A stretch of 64,000 nucleotides of DNA from Planctomycetaceae bacterium. GTDB lineage: Bacteria; Planctomycetota; Planctomycetia; Planctomycetales; Planctomycetaceae. Every line of letters begins with the position of its first letter. Position 1 is the first letter of the stretch. Location of the stretch: positions 496,001 to 560,000 of the forward strand of contig JAKFWC010000023.1 in the NCBI GenBank assembly GCA_021732975.1, given 5' to 3'. The position numbers and the translations under genes were made by a program. Below are positions 55,095-64,000 of the stretch, piece after piece. The notes beneath the pieces were generated by a model, which ran no database searches, was not told the origin of the DNA, and was given only the letters and a program-made list of their open reading frames with translations.

Positions 55095-55324
55095 AGTTCT
55101 TCGCCCGCGCCCGCGATCTCGCCGGTTGTGTAGAGGCCATGTGGGCGATTCCACACGGCTCCACTGTTGCCCAGTTGCGACTTCGGCTTTCCGAAACCCA
55201 TCCGGCTTTGAACACCATCGCCGCGCATTTATTCGTCGCCATCGATGGTGACTATGCCGCGGATGAAATGGAGCTTGCGAATGGAGATGAAGTCGCGTTC
55301 TTTCCTCCCGTCAGTGGAGGATGA
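55079..55324 (+). CDS. moaD: Molybdopterin synthase small subunit MoaD
   Basis: 81 aa, exactly the usual MoaD size, if translation starts at ATC 55079: I/MTINVKFFARARDLAG followed by HGSTVAQLRLRL and ending NGDEVAFFPPVSGG, with the Gly-Gly tail that is thiocarboxylated. No ATG, GTG or TTG lies in frame near the start; the only one nearby would add a 30-residue prefix. The start overlaps the oxidoreductase gene's end by 16 bases. GGAGG lies at 55052-55056. Stop overlaps the moaE start (ATGA). It works with MoaE. Confidence 0.85.
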   Translation: MTINVKFFARARDLAGCVEAMWAIPHGSTVAQLRLRLSETHPALNTIAAHLFVAIDGDYAADEMELANGDEVAFFPPVSGG

Positions 55325-55791
55325 TGGCGATGATTCATCTCACGCACGAGCCGATTGATTATCACGCGCTGACGGAGTCCGTCCGCTCGCCGCAAGCTGG
55401 TGCTGTCGTGCTGTTTCTTGGCACCGTTCGCGAATTCACCGACGGCAGGCAAACGGTCGCGCTCGATTACGAAGCCTACTCCGCCATGGCCGTACGCAAA
55501 ATGGAAGAGCTGATCGAACAAGCTCGCGCTCAATGGCCGATCGAGCACGCGGCCATCATTCACCGTCTCGGTCGCATGGAACTGGGGGACATCAGCGTCG
55601 CCGTTGCCGTGAGTACGCCTCATCGCCATCAAGCGTTCGACGCCGGGCGCTTTCTCATCGACCAACTGAAAATTGTCGTTCCCATCTGGAAAAAAGAGAA
55701 CTGGGCCGACGGCACCACCGAATGGGTCCACCCCGGAAGCGGAAGCCCAGGGATTGCGATCCCTGGGACGTTATCGGAGAGCCCATCATGA
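55321..55791 (+). CDS. moaE: Molybdopterin synthase large subunit MoaE
   Basis: 156 aa. Signatures: AGAVVLFLGTVREF, LDYEAYSAMAVRKMEEL, IIHRLGRMELGDISVAVAVSTPHRHQAFDAGRFLIDQLK and PIWKKENW with catalytic lysine. The C-terminal tail (GSGSPGIAIPGTL) is encoded by a palindrome and is longer than usual. It adds dithiolene sulfur to precursor Z with MoaD. Stop codon overlaps the moaA start. Confidence 0.96.
   Translation: MMAMIHLTHEPIDYHALTESVRSPQAGAVVLFLGTVREFTDGRQTVALDYEAYSAMAVRKMEELIEQARAQWPIEHAAIIHRLGRMELGDISVAVAVSTPHRHQAFDAGRFLIDQLKIVVPIWKKENWADGTTEWVHPGSGSPGIAIPGTLSESPS
55746..55767. repeat. Palindrome CCCAGGGATTGCGATCCCTGGG inside moaE
   Basis: Near-perfect 22-base palindrome, same family as 15820-15841. 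It lies within the coding tail of moaE just before moaA and could form an mRNA hairpin. Confidence 0.8.
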
Positions 55792-56786
55792 CCTCCCTCC
55801 CGCTCATCGACACCTTCGGCCGCCTGCACAACAACCTCCGCATCAGCGTCACCGACCGCTGCAACATCCGTTGTTTCTACTGCATGCCAGCCGAAGACGT
55901 GGTCTTCATGAATCGTCAGGATTTGTTGACGTTCGAGGAAATCGAACGGTTCGTTCGCCTGGTCGTTCCGCTGGGAATCACGGAACTGCGGCTCACTGGG
56001 GGTGAACCGCTCGTCCGCCGCGATCTCGATCAACTCGTGCGGATGCTGAACGCGGTCCCCGGCATTACCGATATTGGCTTGACGACCAACGGCATTCTGC
56101 TCGCCGATCAAGCCGAAGCCTTGTATGCCGCCGGCTTGCGACGGATCAACATCAGCCTCGATGCCCTCGACCCCGTCAAGTTCAAGCAATTCACGCGGCG
56201 CGACGGATACGAACAAGTCCGTGCCGGGATCGCCGCCGCACAACGGGTGGGGTTCGATCCGATCAAGATCAACGCGGTCTCCGTCCGGGGCATGACCGAA
56301 GATGAAATCGTGCCATTCGGTCAATTCGCGCGGGAAACGGGTATTGAAGTCCGCTTCATCGAATACATGCCGCTCGATGCCGACAATGCCTGGGAACGCG
56401 AGAAGGTGCTCTATGCTCAGGAAATTGTCGAGCATCTGTCGACGGAATTGATGCCGTTGGTCCCGGTTTCCGATCAGGATCCCAATGCCCCGGCGTCCGA
56501 TTTCGTTTTCGCCGATGGTGTCGGCCGTATTGGTTTCATTTCGTCGATCAGTCAGCCGTTCTGCATGAGCTGCAACCGCCTGCGGATCACCGCCGACGGG
56601 AAACTCCGCAACTGTCTCTTCAGTATGGAAGAGACCGACCTGCGGGCGTTGCTGCGGGGTGGTTCCCCAGACGAACAGATTTGGACCGCCGTCCGGGATA
56701 GCGTTACTGCGAAGAAGGAAGGCCACGAAATCAACACGGCCCGCTTCGTCCAACCGCTCCGCCCCATGTATTCCATCGGCGGCTAG
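55788..56786 (+). CDS. moaA: GTP 3',8-cyclase MoaA
   Basis: 332 aa from ATG at 55788. Radical SAM motif CNIRCFYC (Cys25, 29, 32), GGEP in RLTGGEPLVRRDL, and the second Fe-S cluster CMSCNRLRITADGKLRNC near residue 255-275. It converts GTP to 3',8-cH2GTP, first step of molybdenum cofactor synthesis. Starts by 4-base overlap with moaE, ends TAG 4 bases before the desulfurase gene. Confidence 0.97.
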   Translation: MTSLPLIDTFGRLHNNLRISVTDRCNIRCFYCMPAEDVVFMNRQDLLTFEEIERFVRLVVPLGITELRLTGGEPLVRRDLDQLVRMLNAVPGITDIGLTTNGILLADQAEALYAAGLRRINISLDALDPVKFKQFTRRDGYEQVRAGIAAAQRVGFDPIKINAVSVRGMTEDEIVPFGQFARETGIEVRFIEYMPLDADNAWEREKVLYAQEIVEHLSTELMPLVPVSDQDPNAPASDFVFADGVGRIGFISSISQPFCMSCNRLRITADGKLRNCLFSMEETDLRALLRGGSPDEQIWTAVRDSVTAKKEGHEINTARFVQPLRPMYSIGG

Positions 56787-56790
56787 CGGG

Positions 56791-57948
56791 ATGCGGTATT
56801 ACTTCGACAACGCCGCCACCAGCTTTCCCAAATCGCCCGCGGTCCTTGCGGCGATGGAAGTGTATCAGCGTGAATGTGGGGCCGCTGCCGGACGCGGCGG
56901 TTACCGTTCGGCGATTGCCGCCGGGAAAATCGTCGACGATTGCCGCACGATTGCCGGGCGGGTTCTGCACTGCGATGCCTCGCGGTTGATCTTCACGTTC
57001 AACGGGACCGATGGGCTCAATCAGGCGATCCTCGGCGTCTGTCGCCCGGGCGATCATGTCGTCACCACGACGTGGGAACACAATTCCGTCTTGCGACCGC
57101 TGCGGTACCTCGAAGATCGTGTCGAGGTCAGCGTCACGCGGTTAGTTCCGGATCGCAACGGCCAAGTTACGCCGGATGCGATCAAAGCTGCGCTCACATC
57201 GAAGACGCGGCTGGTCATCGTGCAGCACGCCTCGAATGTGCTCGGCGTCGTGCAACCCTTGATGGAGATCGGCGAGGCTGTCCGCAGTCACGGTGCACTC
57301 TTTGCCGTCGACGCCGCCCAAACGGCCGGGCATCGGAGTATCACGGTCGGTGACGCGCCGATCGATTTGTGGATCACATCCGGGCATAAGGGGCTCGGTG
57401 GCCCGTTGGGGACGGGACTGTTCTACATTGGCTCCCGTGCCGAGGAGCACATCGAACCCCGCCGGTGGGGGGGCACCGGGACGTACAGCGAAGACGACCG
57501 CCAGCCGACGGAACTTCCCGACCGCTATGAATCGGGTAACCTGAACGTTCCCGGTCTGGCGGGTCTCGGTGCGGCGCTTTCCGAACTGACCGACGAAATC
57601 CTGACGCAGCGCCAGCAGCACGAACGAGCGCTGGTCGCCGAACTTTGGGACCAACTCGCCCACTGTTCTGCGATTACGCTCTATGGTCCATCACCACAGG
57701 AAGCCGACCGCATCGGCGTGATCAGCCTGAATATCGCCGGCTTCGCGCCGCACGAACTGGCCTCGATTCTCGACGAACACTATGGCATCGAGGGACGGGC
57801 CGGATTGCATTGTGCTCCGGGGGTTCATCGCTGGCTGAACACGATCGAGACCGGCGGGACTTATCGGATGAGTCTCGGCCCGATGATCACAACCGAAGAC
57901 ATGGCTCATCTTGCGCGATCACTGATTGAAATCGCCGGCGGAAACTAA
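56791..57948 (+). CDS. Cysteine desulfurase-like aminotransferase (class V)
   Basis: 385 aa from ATG at 56791. PLP lysine Lys200 in WITSGHKGLGGP, persulfide Cys341 in EGRAGLHCAPGVH, N-terminal YYFDNAATSFPKSP and GTYSEDDRQPTELPDRYESG, as in the TIGR01977-like cysteine desulfurase family. It takes sulfur from cysteine. Position 4 bases after moaA suggests it supplies sulfur to MoaD, or to tRNA/Fe-S systems. Ends in a perfect inverted repeat. Confidence 0.93.
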   Translation: MRYYFDNAATSFPKSPAVLAAMEVYQRECGAAAGRGGYRSAIAAGKIVDDCRTIAGRVLHCDASRLIFTFNGTDGLNQAILGVCRPGDHVVTTTWEHNSVLRPLRYLEDRVEVSVTRLVPDRNGQVTPDAIKAALTSKTRLVIVQHASNVLGVVQPLMEIGEAVRSHGALFAVDAAQTAGHRSITVGDAPIDLWITSGHKGLGGPLGTGLFYIGSRAEEHIEPRRWGGTGTYSEDDRQPTELPDRYESGNLNVPGLAGLGAALSELTDEILTQRQQHERALVAELWDQLAHCSAITLYGPSPQEADRIGVISLNIAGFAPHELASILDEHYGIEGRAGLHCAPGVHRWLNTIETGGTYRMSLGPMITTEDMAHLARSLIEIAGGN

Positions 57949-58016
57949 CCCGCCCGAAGCGCGAGCAAGGGCGTCTTCCTTGAGCATGACGCCCTTGCTC
58001 GCGCTTCGGGCGGGTT
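57947..58016. terminator. Perfect 29-base inverted repeat between convergent genes
   Basis: Arms 57947-57975 and 57988-58016, perfectly complementary, core CGAAGCGCGAGCAAGGGCG, loop 12 bases. Right arm touches the stop codon of the metallopeptidase; left arm overlaps the stop of the desulfurase. Likely bidirectional terminator, member of the GCGCGAGCAAGG repeat family. Confidence 0.85.
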
Positions 58017-58606
58017 CACGCACTGCGCTGGCCGGGCAAACGGACCAATCGCGGAATCGGCACTTTGCGACCGATCACGCCGCCGTGGTGGTGGGCAAGT
58101 TCGTTGAAGTTGGATCGCAGAAACCCCCACGTTGTTTCCTGCGGTCGCGTGGCGAGATACTGTTCGGAGTAGACCGCCATTTGCCGGTCGTACTCTTTCT
58201 GACTGTGCGTATGGACGTGATACCGGCCTTCCATCCGGCGGATGTCGCCATCAAAGCGCGGGCTGATATGGAACAGTTCGTGAAAGACCGTAATCAGCTT
58301 CTCACTCAGCGGCTGGTCGAGAAACCGTGGCAGGTAGAACGTGAGGATGTAGAGAATCTCGTGCTCGCCATCGAACATCCGGCGAACCGTCCATTGCGAT
58401 CCGGCCCGGCGGCAAGTTAGAGAACCTTGCTCGAATCGCATCGGCGTCAACTTGGCCTGCAGGCCATGCAGTTCGCGGTGCCGTGCCTGGGCGAATGCCA
58501 CCGCCACGTGCGGCATGCGGACATGGGCCAGATCGGATGTGCGCGCGACGACATCATCGCATAACGTCTGCATCGCCCCAGTGAAGTCGAATCCGCGTCG
58601 CAACAT
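58016..58606 (-). CDS. Putative metallopeptidase (HEXXH)
   Basis: 196 aa from ATG at 58606; a GTG at 58648 would add 14 residues. Central HELFHISPRFDGDIRRMEGRYHVHTHSQKEYD contains HEXXH with further His/Asp candidates for zinc. N-terminal LRRGFDFTGAMQTLCDDVVARTSDLAHV is conserved-looking. It resembles the putative metallopeptidase domain group of unknown substrate. It follows rplQ on the same strand and is convergent to the desulfurase. Confidence 0.75.
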   Translation of the reverse strand: MLRRGFDFTGAMQTLCDDVVARTSDLAHVRMPHVAVAFAQARHRELHGLQAKLTPMRFEQGSLTCRRAGSQWTVRRMFDGEHEILYILTFYLPRFLDQPLSEKLITVFHELFHISPRFDGDIRRMEGRYHVHTHSQKEYDRQMAVYSEQYLATRPQETTWGFLRSNFNELAHHHGGVIGRKVPIPRLVRLPGQRSA

Positions 58607-58702
58607 CGGCGAGAGAATCCCTTCTCCTACCGGACTCCCAGGAACCACTGCGGCGAACGATAACGCTTGCAGGCTTCAGTGGCAACACGAAACGGGAGTC
58701 GA

Positions 58703-59299
58703 TCAAGCTGTCGGAGCAGCTGGTGCCGGTTCGTCATTGCGAACGACCGGGGCTTGCCGCTTGCGCGACTTAACACGGTCGCGGTCACCCACGAACTCGA
58801 TGATCGCCTTCCGACCGGCGTCGCCGATGCGGAATTCAGCCAATCGTGCGATACGGGTGTAACCACCTTGACGGTCACGAAACCGCGGGCCGATTTCAGA
58901 GAAGAGAATATCCAAGGCTTCTTTATCGCGTAAAGCCGCGAATGCACGGCGACGCAATGCCACCGCGGGTGACTTGGCTTTGGCCCATTGACGCCAACGA
59001 TCCGACTTCCGCCATTCCTTCCACTCGGTGGAGTTGCGTTCGGCGGATGTGGCGAATTGCTCCGCGGCATCGTCGTGAACCAAGGCCTTCTTGGCCATGG
59101 TGATCAGTTTTTCGATGTGCGGACGAAGTTCCTTCGCCTTCGTGATCGTCGTCACGATCCGGCCGGCAACCTTCGGCTTGTTGGGCGCATCTTCTGCACT
59201 CCGCAGCGAGCGGATGAGGCTGACGGACATGTTGCGAAACATCGCGTGCCGATGCGATGCATTCCGTCCCAATGTTCGACCACGTACACCGTGCCGCAT
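58703..59299 (-). CDS. rplQ: Ribosomal protein L17
   Basis: 198 aa. Starts [28 protein letters not shown], the L17 signature, with [28 protein letters not shown]. It is longer than the ~120-130 aa family norm because of an insertion around residues 75-110 ([19 protein letters not shown]) and a C-terminal basic tail. Component of the 50S subunit. Last of the ribosomal block, after rpoA. Confidence 0.96.
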   Translation of the reverse strand: MRHGVRGRTLGRNASHRHAMFRNMSVSLIRSLRSAEDAPNKPKVAGRIVTTITKAKELRPHIEKLITMAKKALVHDDAAEQFATSAERNSTEWKEWRKSDRWRQWAKAKSPAVALRRRAFAALRDKEALDILFSEIGPRFRDRQGGYTRIARLAEFRIGDAGRKAIIEFVGDRDRVKSRKRQAPVVRNDEPAPAAPTA

Positions 59300-59419
59300 G
59301 ATTGACCGACCTTAACCAAGCTCGCCGCATATTGGGCGACACTATCTCGAACTTCCATTGCCGAACGGCTATCACCCGGCACGATTTGTATCAACTTTTA
59401 GATGCACTCGGCATCCGAA

Positions 59420-60439
59420 TTAACGATCGCGATGCAACATGGACGGCGGAAGCCGCATACCCAATCGCAGGTTGATCAACTGCAGGCGGTCGCGGACTTC
59501 CTGCAAGGTCGTCTCGCCGAAGTTCCGCACTTGCAGCAGTTGATCTTCCGTCTTCAGCACCAGATCGCGAACTGAATTGATCCCTTCCGATTCCAGGCAA
59601 TTGGTGGCCCGGACGGAGAGGTTCAACTCGGCCAGGCTCTGGCTGAGCTTTTCTTCCAGTTCCAGATCCACGGGAGCATAGCCCGTGACTTCCATCATAT
59701 TCCGCAAACCGCCGTCCGGCGACGTTTCCGGCCCCGGCTCGCGGTAGGTGATGAACGGATTGAGATGCTTCCGCAGAATCTTGGCCGATTCCACAACCGC
59801 CGCTTCCGGATGAACCGTACCATTGGTCCAGACTTCCAGAATCAGACGGTCGTAGTTGGTCCGCTGACCAACGCGAGTTTCTTCCACTTTATATCGGACG
59901 CGAACAACCGGCGAGAAAATCGCGTCGAGCGGAATGACGCCGACTTCCTGCTCCTGGTTGTAGTGTTCGAGTGCGGGGATATAGCTGCGGCCATTCTCGA
60001 CGTAGAGCTCGATGTGGAGCGGCACGTCGTCGGTCATCGTGGCGATGACCAGATCCTTGTTGATGATCTCGACCTGATCGTCGCAAATAATATCGGCACC
60101 AGTGACCACGCCGCGCTCATGACGCTCGATGCGGAGTGTCTTGGGGCCGGGGCTGTGATTCTTGACGACGACCGACTTGATGTTCAGGCAAATGTCAGTG
60201 ACATCTTCCACCACACCGGGGATCGTCGTGAATTCGTGCTGCACACCCTGGATCTTTGCGCGGGTGATGCTGCTGCCTTCCAAGCTCGACAGCAGGATGC
60301 GTCGCAGGCTGTTACCAATGGTTGAACCGAAGCCGCGCTCGAACGGCTCAACGGTAAATTTTCCGTACGTGCTGGTCGCGGTTTCCCGCTCCAACGCCAC
60401 CCGACTCGGCAATTCCAACCCGCGCCAACGAATCCGCAT
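59420..60439 (-). CDS. rpoA: RNA polymerase alpha subunit
   Basis: 339 aa. N-terminal dimer domain ([28 protein letters not shown]), assembly region and C-terminal alpha-CTD with helix-hairpin-helix ([51 protein letters not shown]). Alpha-CTD contacts UP elements. ATG preceded by GGGGGAG. Same strand and order as typical alpha operon, but rpsD is missing between rpsK and rpoA. Confidence 0.98.
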   Translation of the reverse strand: MRIRWRGLELPSRVALERETATSTYGKFTVEPFERGFGSTIGNSLRRILLSSLEGSSITRAKIQGVQHEFTTIPGVVEDVTDICLNIKSVVVKNHSPGPKTLRIERHERGVVTGADIICDDQVEIINKDLVIATMTDDVPLHIELYVENGRSYIPALEHYNQEQEVGVIPLDAIFSPVVRVRYKVEETRVGQRTNYDRLILEVWTNGTVHPEAAVVESAKILRKHLNPFITYREPGPETSPDGGLRNMMEVTGYAPVDLELEEKLSQSLAELNLSVRATNCLESEGINSVRDLVLKTEDQLLQVRNFGETTLQEVRDRLQLINLRLGMRLPPSMLHRDR

Positions 60440-60498
60440 AACTCACTCCCCCTCAATTGCTCTGACGTGTCCGCATGAATGACGACCGTGACCGCCGA

Positions 60499-60879
60499 TC
60501 AGACGCGTCGTTTTTTCCGCGGACGGCAGCCGTTGTGCGGCAGCGGTGTCACATCTTCGATGGACCGCACCGACAGGCCGCCCGTCTGCAGGCCAGTAAT
60601 CGCACTTTCGCGACCCGAGCCGGGGCCCTTCACGCGAACTTCAATTTCCTTGAGACCGAACTTCGACGCCCGTTCGGCACACGTTTCCGCCGCCTTCTGG
60701 GCCGCGAATGGGGTGCTCTTGCGGCTGCCTTTGAAGCCGACAGTTCCGGCCGTGGCCCAGCACAGAACATCACCATTGGTGTCGGTGATCGTTACCTGGG
60801 TGTTGTTGAACGTCGCTTTAATGTGCGCGATGCCGCGACTGACGTTACGTCGAACTTTTTTACGTTTGGCCTTGGACAC
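60499..60879 (-). CDS. rpsK: Ribosomal protein S11
   Basis: 126 aa from GTG at 60879. [43 protein letters not shown] and [36 protein letters not shown] are canonical S11. It sits on the 30S platform. Follows rpsM. Confidence 0.98.
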   Translation of the reverse strand: MSKAKRKKVRRNVSRGIAHIKATFNNTQVTITDTNGDVLCWATAGTVGFKGSRKSTPFAAQKAAETCAERASKFGLKEIEVRVKGPGSGRESAITGLQTGGLSVRSIEDVTPLPHNGCRPRKKRRV

Positions 60880-60971
60880 GTCGCCTACCCTTATACGTCG
60901 CCGCCGACATCAATCTGCTGAGAGAATCACGAATAAACTGAGGACCGGGTGATTGCACTAATCGCAAGCGA

Positions 60972-61358
60972 TTAGTGCTTCATGTCCTTCACGCCCTTCT
61001 TGCCGGCTACGGTCTTCTTAATCCCCTTGCGGGTCCGCGAATTGGTTCGCGTTCGTTGACCACGGCAAGGCAGGTTCCGACGATGGCGGAATCCGCGGTA
61101 GCACTGAATGTCTTTCAGGCGGGCAATGTTCGACTGCACGAAACGCCGCAGTTGCCCTTCGACGAGAAACTCTTTGTCGAGCATCGTCGAAATGCGGGCG
61201 ACTTCGTCGTCTGTCAAATCGCGCGCCCGGCGACGGGGATCGAGCCCCAATGCAAAGCAGATCTCGAACGCTCGATGATCGCCGACACCGTACAGGTATT
61301 GCAGCGAAATGAACGTCGGCTTCTCCGCCGGAATATCAACACCCTGAATACGCGGCAT
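60972..61358 (-). CDS. rpsM: Ribosomal protein S13
   Basis: 128 aa from ATG at 61358 (PRIQGVDIPAEKP); three upstream codons are excluded. Contains LQYLYGVGDHRAFEICFALGLDP, helix LTDDEVARISTMLD and RGFRHRRNLPCRGQRTRTNSRTRKG. Binds 16S rRNA head and contacts tRNA. AGGAAAG upstream. Confidence 0.97.
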   Translation of the reverse strand: MPRIQGVDIPAEKPTFISLQYLYGVGDHRAFEICFALGLDPRRRARDLTDDEVARISTMLDKEFLVEGQLRRFVQSNIARLKDIQCYRGFRHRRNLPCRGQRTRTNSRTRKGIKKTVAGKKGVKDMKH

Positions 61359-61413
61359 GGCCAGCAACTTTCCTGCGGATCACACTGAAAAATGAGACGG
61401 GCAAATCGGACGA

Positions 61414-61530
61414 TTAACCCTGCCGCTGCTTGTGCCGCGGGTTCACCGAACAAATTACGTAGAGTTTTCCCTTACGCCGCACCATCTTGCAGCCTTCGCA
61501 GATCCGGCGGACGCTTGATCGCACTTTCAT
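61414..61530 (-). CDS. rpmJ: Ribosomal protein L36
   Basis: 38 aa, read directly: [19 protein letters not shown], then [18 protein letters not shown]. Zinc-binding CxxC...C..H pattern (CEGC, C, H) of the zinc-containing L36 form. Located between secY and rpsM, the expected place. GAAGG about 11 bases before ATG. infA and map are not present beside it. Confidence 0.95.
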   Translation of the reverse strand: MKVRSSVRRICEGCKMVRRKGKLYVICSVNPRHKQRQG

Positions 61531-61665
61531 CGCCAACAACCTTCAATCGACATCGCCGAACCCCGCAACTCGGGGGAATCGAGGAGTATAGAGTGCGCGG
61601 CCCGCTCGTTCAAGCGTCACCGCGACGGTTTCCGAAGCGGACCTGTCACAGAGACAGATTCCAGC

Positions 61666-63045
<1,380 letters not shown>

Positions 63046-63164
63046 GGCTGATCCAATCCCTTTGCCGTATCCGTCGAACGTCGCAACAACACACTCGAAC
63101 CGAAACCGACAATCATTAATGAATTCTGCGAGCGTACCATGCTATCACAAACCCGCCGGGTGGT

Positions 63165-63620
63165 TTAAGCCCGATCAAGCCGGTCGGCAGTACCGCCTGC
63201 GGCAGCCAACTTCTGCTCGGCGCTGGCGGAGAAGCGATGGGCGGTGACCGTGAACTTCTTGGTCACTTCGCCGTCGCCGAGAATCTTGACCACGTCGAAG
63301 CGGCCCTTGGCCAAGCCCTTTGCTACCAGCATCTCGACGGTGACGGCGGTGCCGGCATCGAAGGCGTCATTGATGGCGCCAACATTAACTTCGGAAACGC
63401 GGATGGCGAATTCGTTGTTGTTGAATCCGCGTTTGGCCACCCGGCGGAAGAGAGGCATCTGGCCCCCTTCGTGGCCGAAGTGACGCGCGTAACCAGCACG
63501 GCTCTTCGCCCCCTTGTGTCCGCGGCCAGAGGTCTTGCCGTGACCGGAGCCAATGCCTCGACCAACACGCTTGCGTGGTTTCTGAGTGTGAATGCCCTGA
63601 TGGACGTCATCGATCATCAT
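63165..63620 (-). CDS. rplO: Ribosomal protein L15
   Basis: 151 aa from ATG at 63620 (or 63617); the long frame upstream overlaps rpsE and is not used. Signature [50 protein letters not shown]. 50S subunit. Start is 2 bases after the rpsE stop, with no rpmD (L30) gene between them. Confidence 0.97.
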   Translation of the reverse strand: MMIDDVHQGIHTQKPRKRVGRGIGSGHGKTSGRGHKGAKSRAGYARHFGHEGGQMPLFRRVAKRGFNNNEFAIRVSEVNVGAINDAFDAGTAVTVEMLVAKGLAKGRFDVVKILGDGEVTKKFTVTAHRFSASAEQKLAAAGGTADRLDRA

Positions 63621-63622
63621 AA

Positions 63623-64000
63623 TTAAAGCTTCACTCCCCGCAGGCGCGCGACTTCTTCGCGGCTGCGCAATGCTTTCAAAGCCACGAACGCGGCTTTGAC
63701 CACGTTCAGCGGGTTGCTCGACCCGCGGCATTTTGTGAGAACGTCCTTCATGCCGATCGACTCGGCGATCGCTCGGAGGCAGTCGCCAGCGATGATCCCG
63801 GTTCCAGGGTTGGCGGGCATGAACATCACGCGCGACGTACCGAACTGGCCGATGACCTGATGTGGAATCGAGCTGCCCGCCGAAGTCACTTTGATCATGT
63901 TCCGGTTGGCGGCTTTGACGGCTTTTTCCACGGCCTGAGGAACTTCGCCTCCTTTACCGTAGCCATAGCCGACACGGCCCTGGCCATCGCCGACCACCAC
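63623..64000 (-). CDS. rpsE: Ribosomal protein S5, partial
   Basis: 125 codons up to the right edge; the N-terminus (about 40-50 residues) lies outside. Signatures [37 protein letters not shown] and [39 protein letters not shown] are S5. 30S subunit, accuracy of decoding. Confidence 0.97.
   Translation of the reverse strand: MVVGDGQGRVGYGYGKGGEVPQAVEKAVKAANRNMIKVTSAGSSIPHQVIGQFGTSRVMFMPANPGTGIIAGDCLRAIAESIGMKDVLTKCRGSSNPLNVVKAAFVALKALRSREEVARLRGVKL

Overview
The window reads as a stretch of a GC-rich planctomycete chromosome, probably from the Gemmata/Planctomycetia side. This is inferred from gene content: two unlike GroEL copies around one groES, large secreted TPR and coiled-coil proteins, an extended MFS carrier, a divergent membrane pyrophosphatase, and intergenic DNA littered with palindromes. 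No phage, IS element, CRISPR array, rRNA or tRNA was recognised by eye.

Layout. 1-4755 (minus): accessory cluster with a membrane-anchored protein cut by the window edge, a toroid/HEAT-repeat secreted protein, two helical unknowns, a WXG100-like small protein and a DUF2293 protein. 4826-6544: alpha/beta hydrolase and DUF455 ferritin-like protein. 6871-13544 (plus): protein-quality block groEL1-groES-groEL2-dnaJ-grpE, then FmdB-type zinc ribbon and yacG. 13764-17475: hypothetical proteins and sodA. 17788-21038 (minus): two secreted proteases of unrelated catalytic families sharing the same C-terminal domain. 21757-27496: His-rich secreted protein, two TPR proteins and a small unknown. 27629-33977: YbjN-like protein, NUDIX protein, MFS carrier, panB, acyltransferase-like and DUF4126 membrane proteins. 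34163-45452: secreted and coiled-coil unknowns, polA, xseB, purD, asd and small proteins. 45771-50066: divergent hppA and malQ. 50135-52155: membrane protein, zinc-ribbon protein, and a small ORF paired with a frameshifted retropepsin-like protease. 52260-57948: FAD/Fe-S oxidoreductase translationally linked to moaD-moaE-moaA and a cysteine desulfurase-like enzyme. 58016-64000 (minus): 3' end of the ribosomal protein/alpha operon (rpsE-rplO-secY-rpmJ-rpsM-rpsK-rpoA-rplQ) followed by a putative metallopeptidase; rpsE is cut by the right edge.

How the genes may work together. The chaperone block forms a complete Hsp60/Hsp70-cofactor set without dnaK. The moa block makes molybdopterin precursor and molybdopterin synthase; the adjacent desulfurase could supply sulfur to MoaD. 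The two proteases probably share a cell-surface or export module through their common tail. The most intriguing regions are the WXG100-like cluster, the shared protease tail, the small ORF/retropepsin pair with a homopolymer frameshift, the unusual ATC start inferred for moaD, and the palindromes that invade gene ends.
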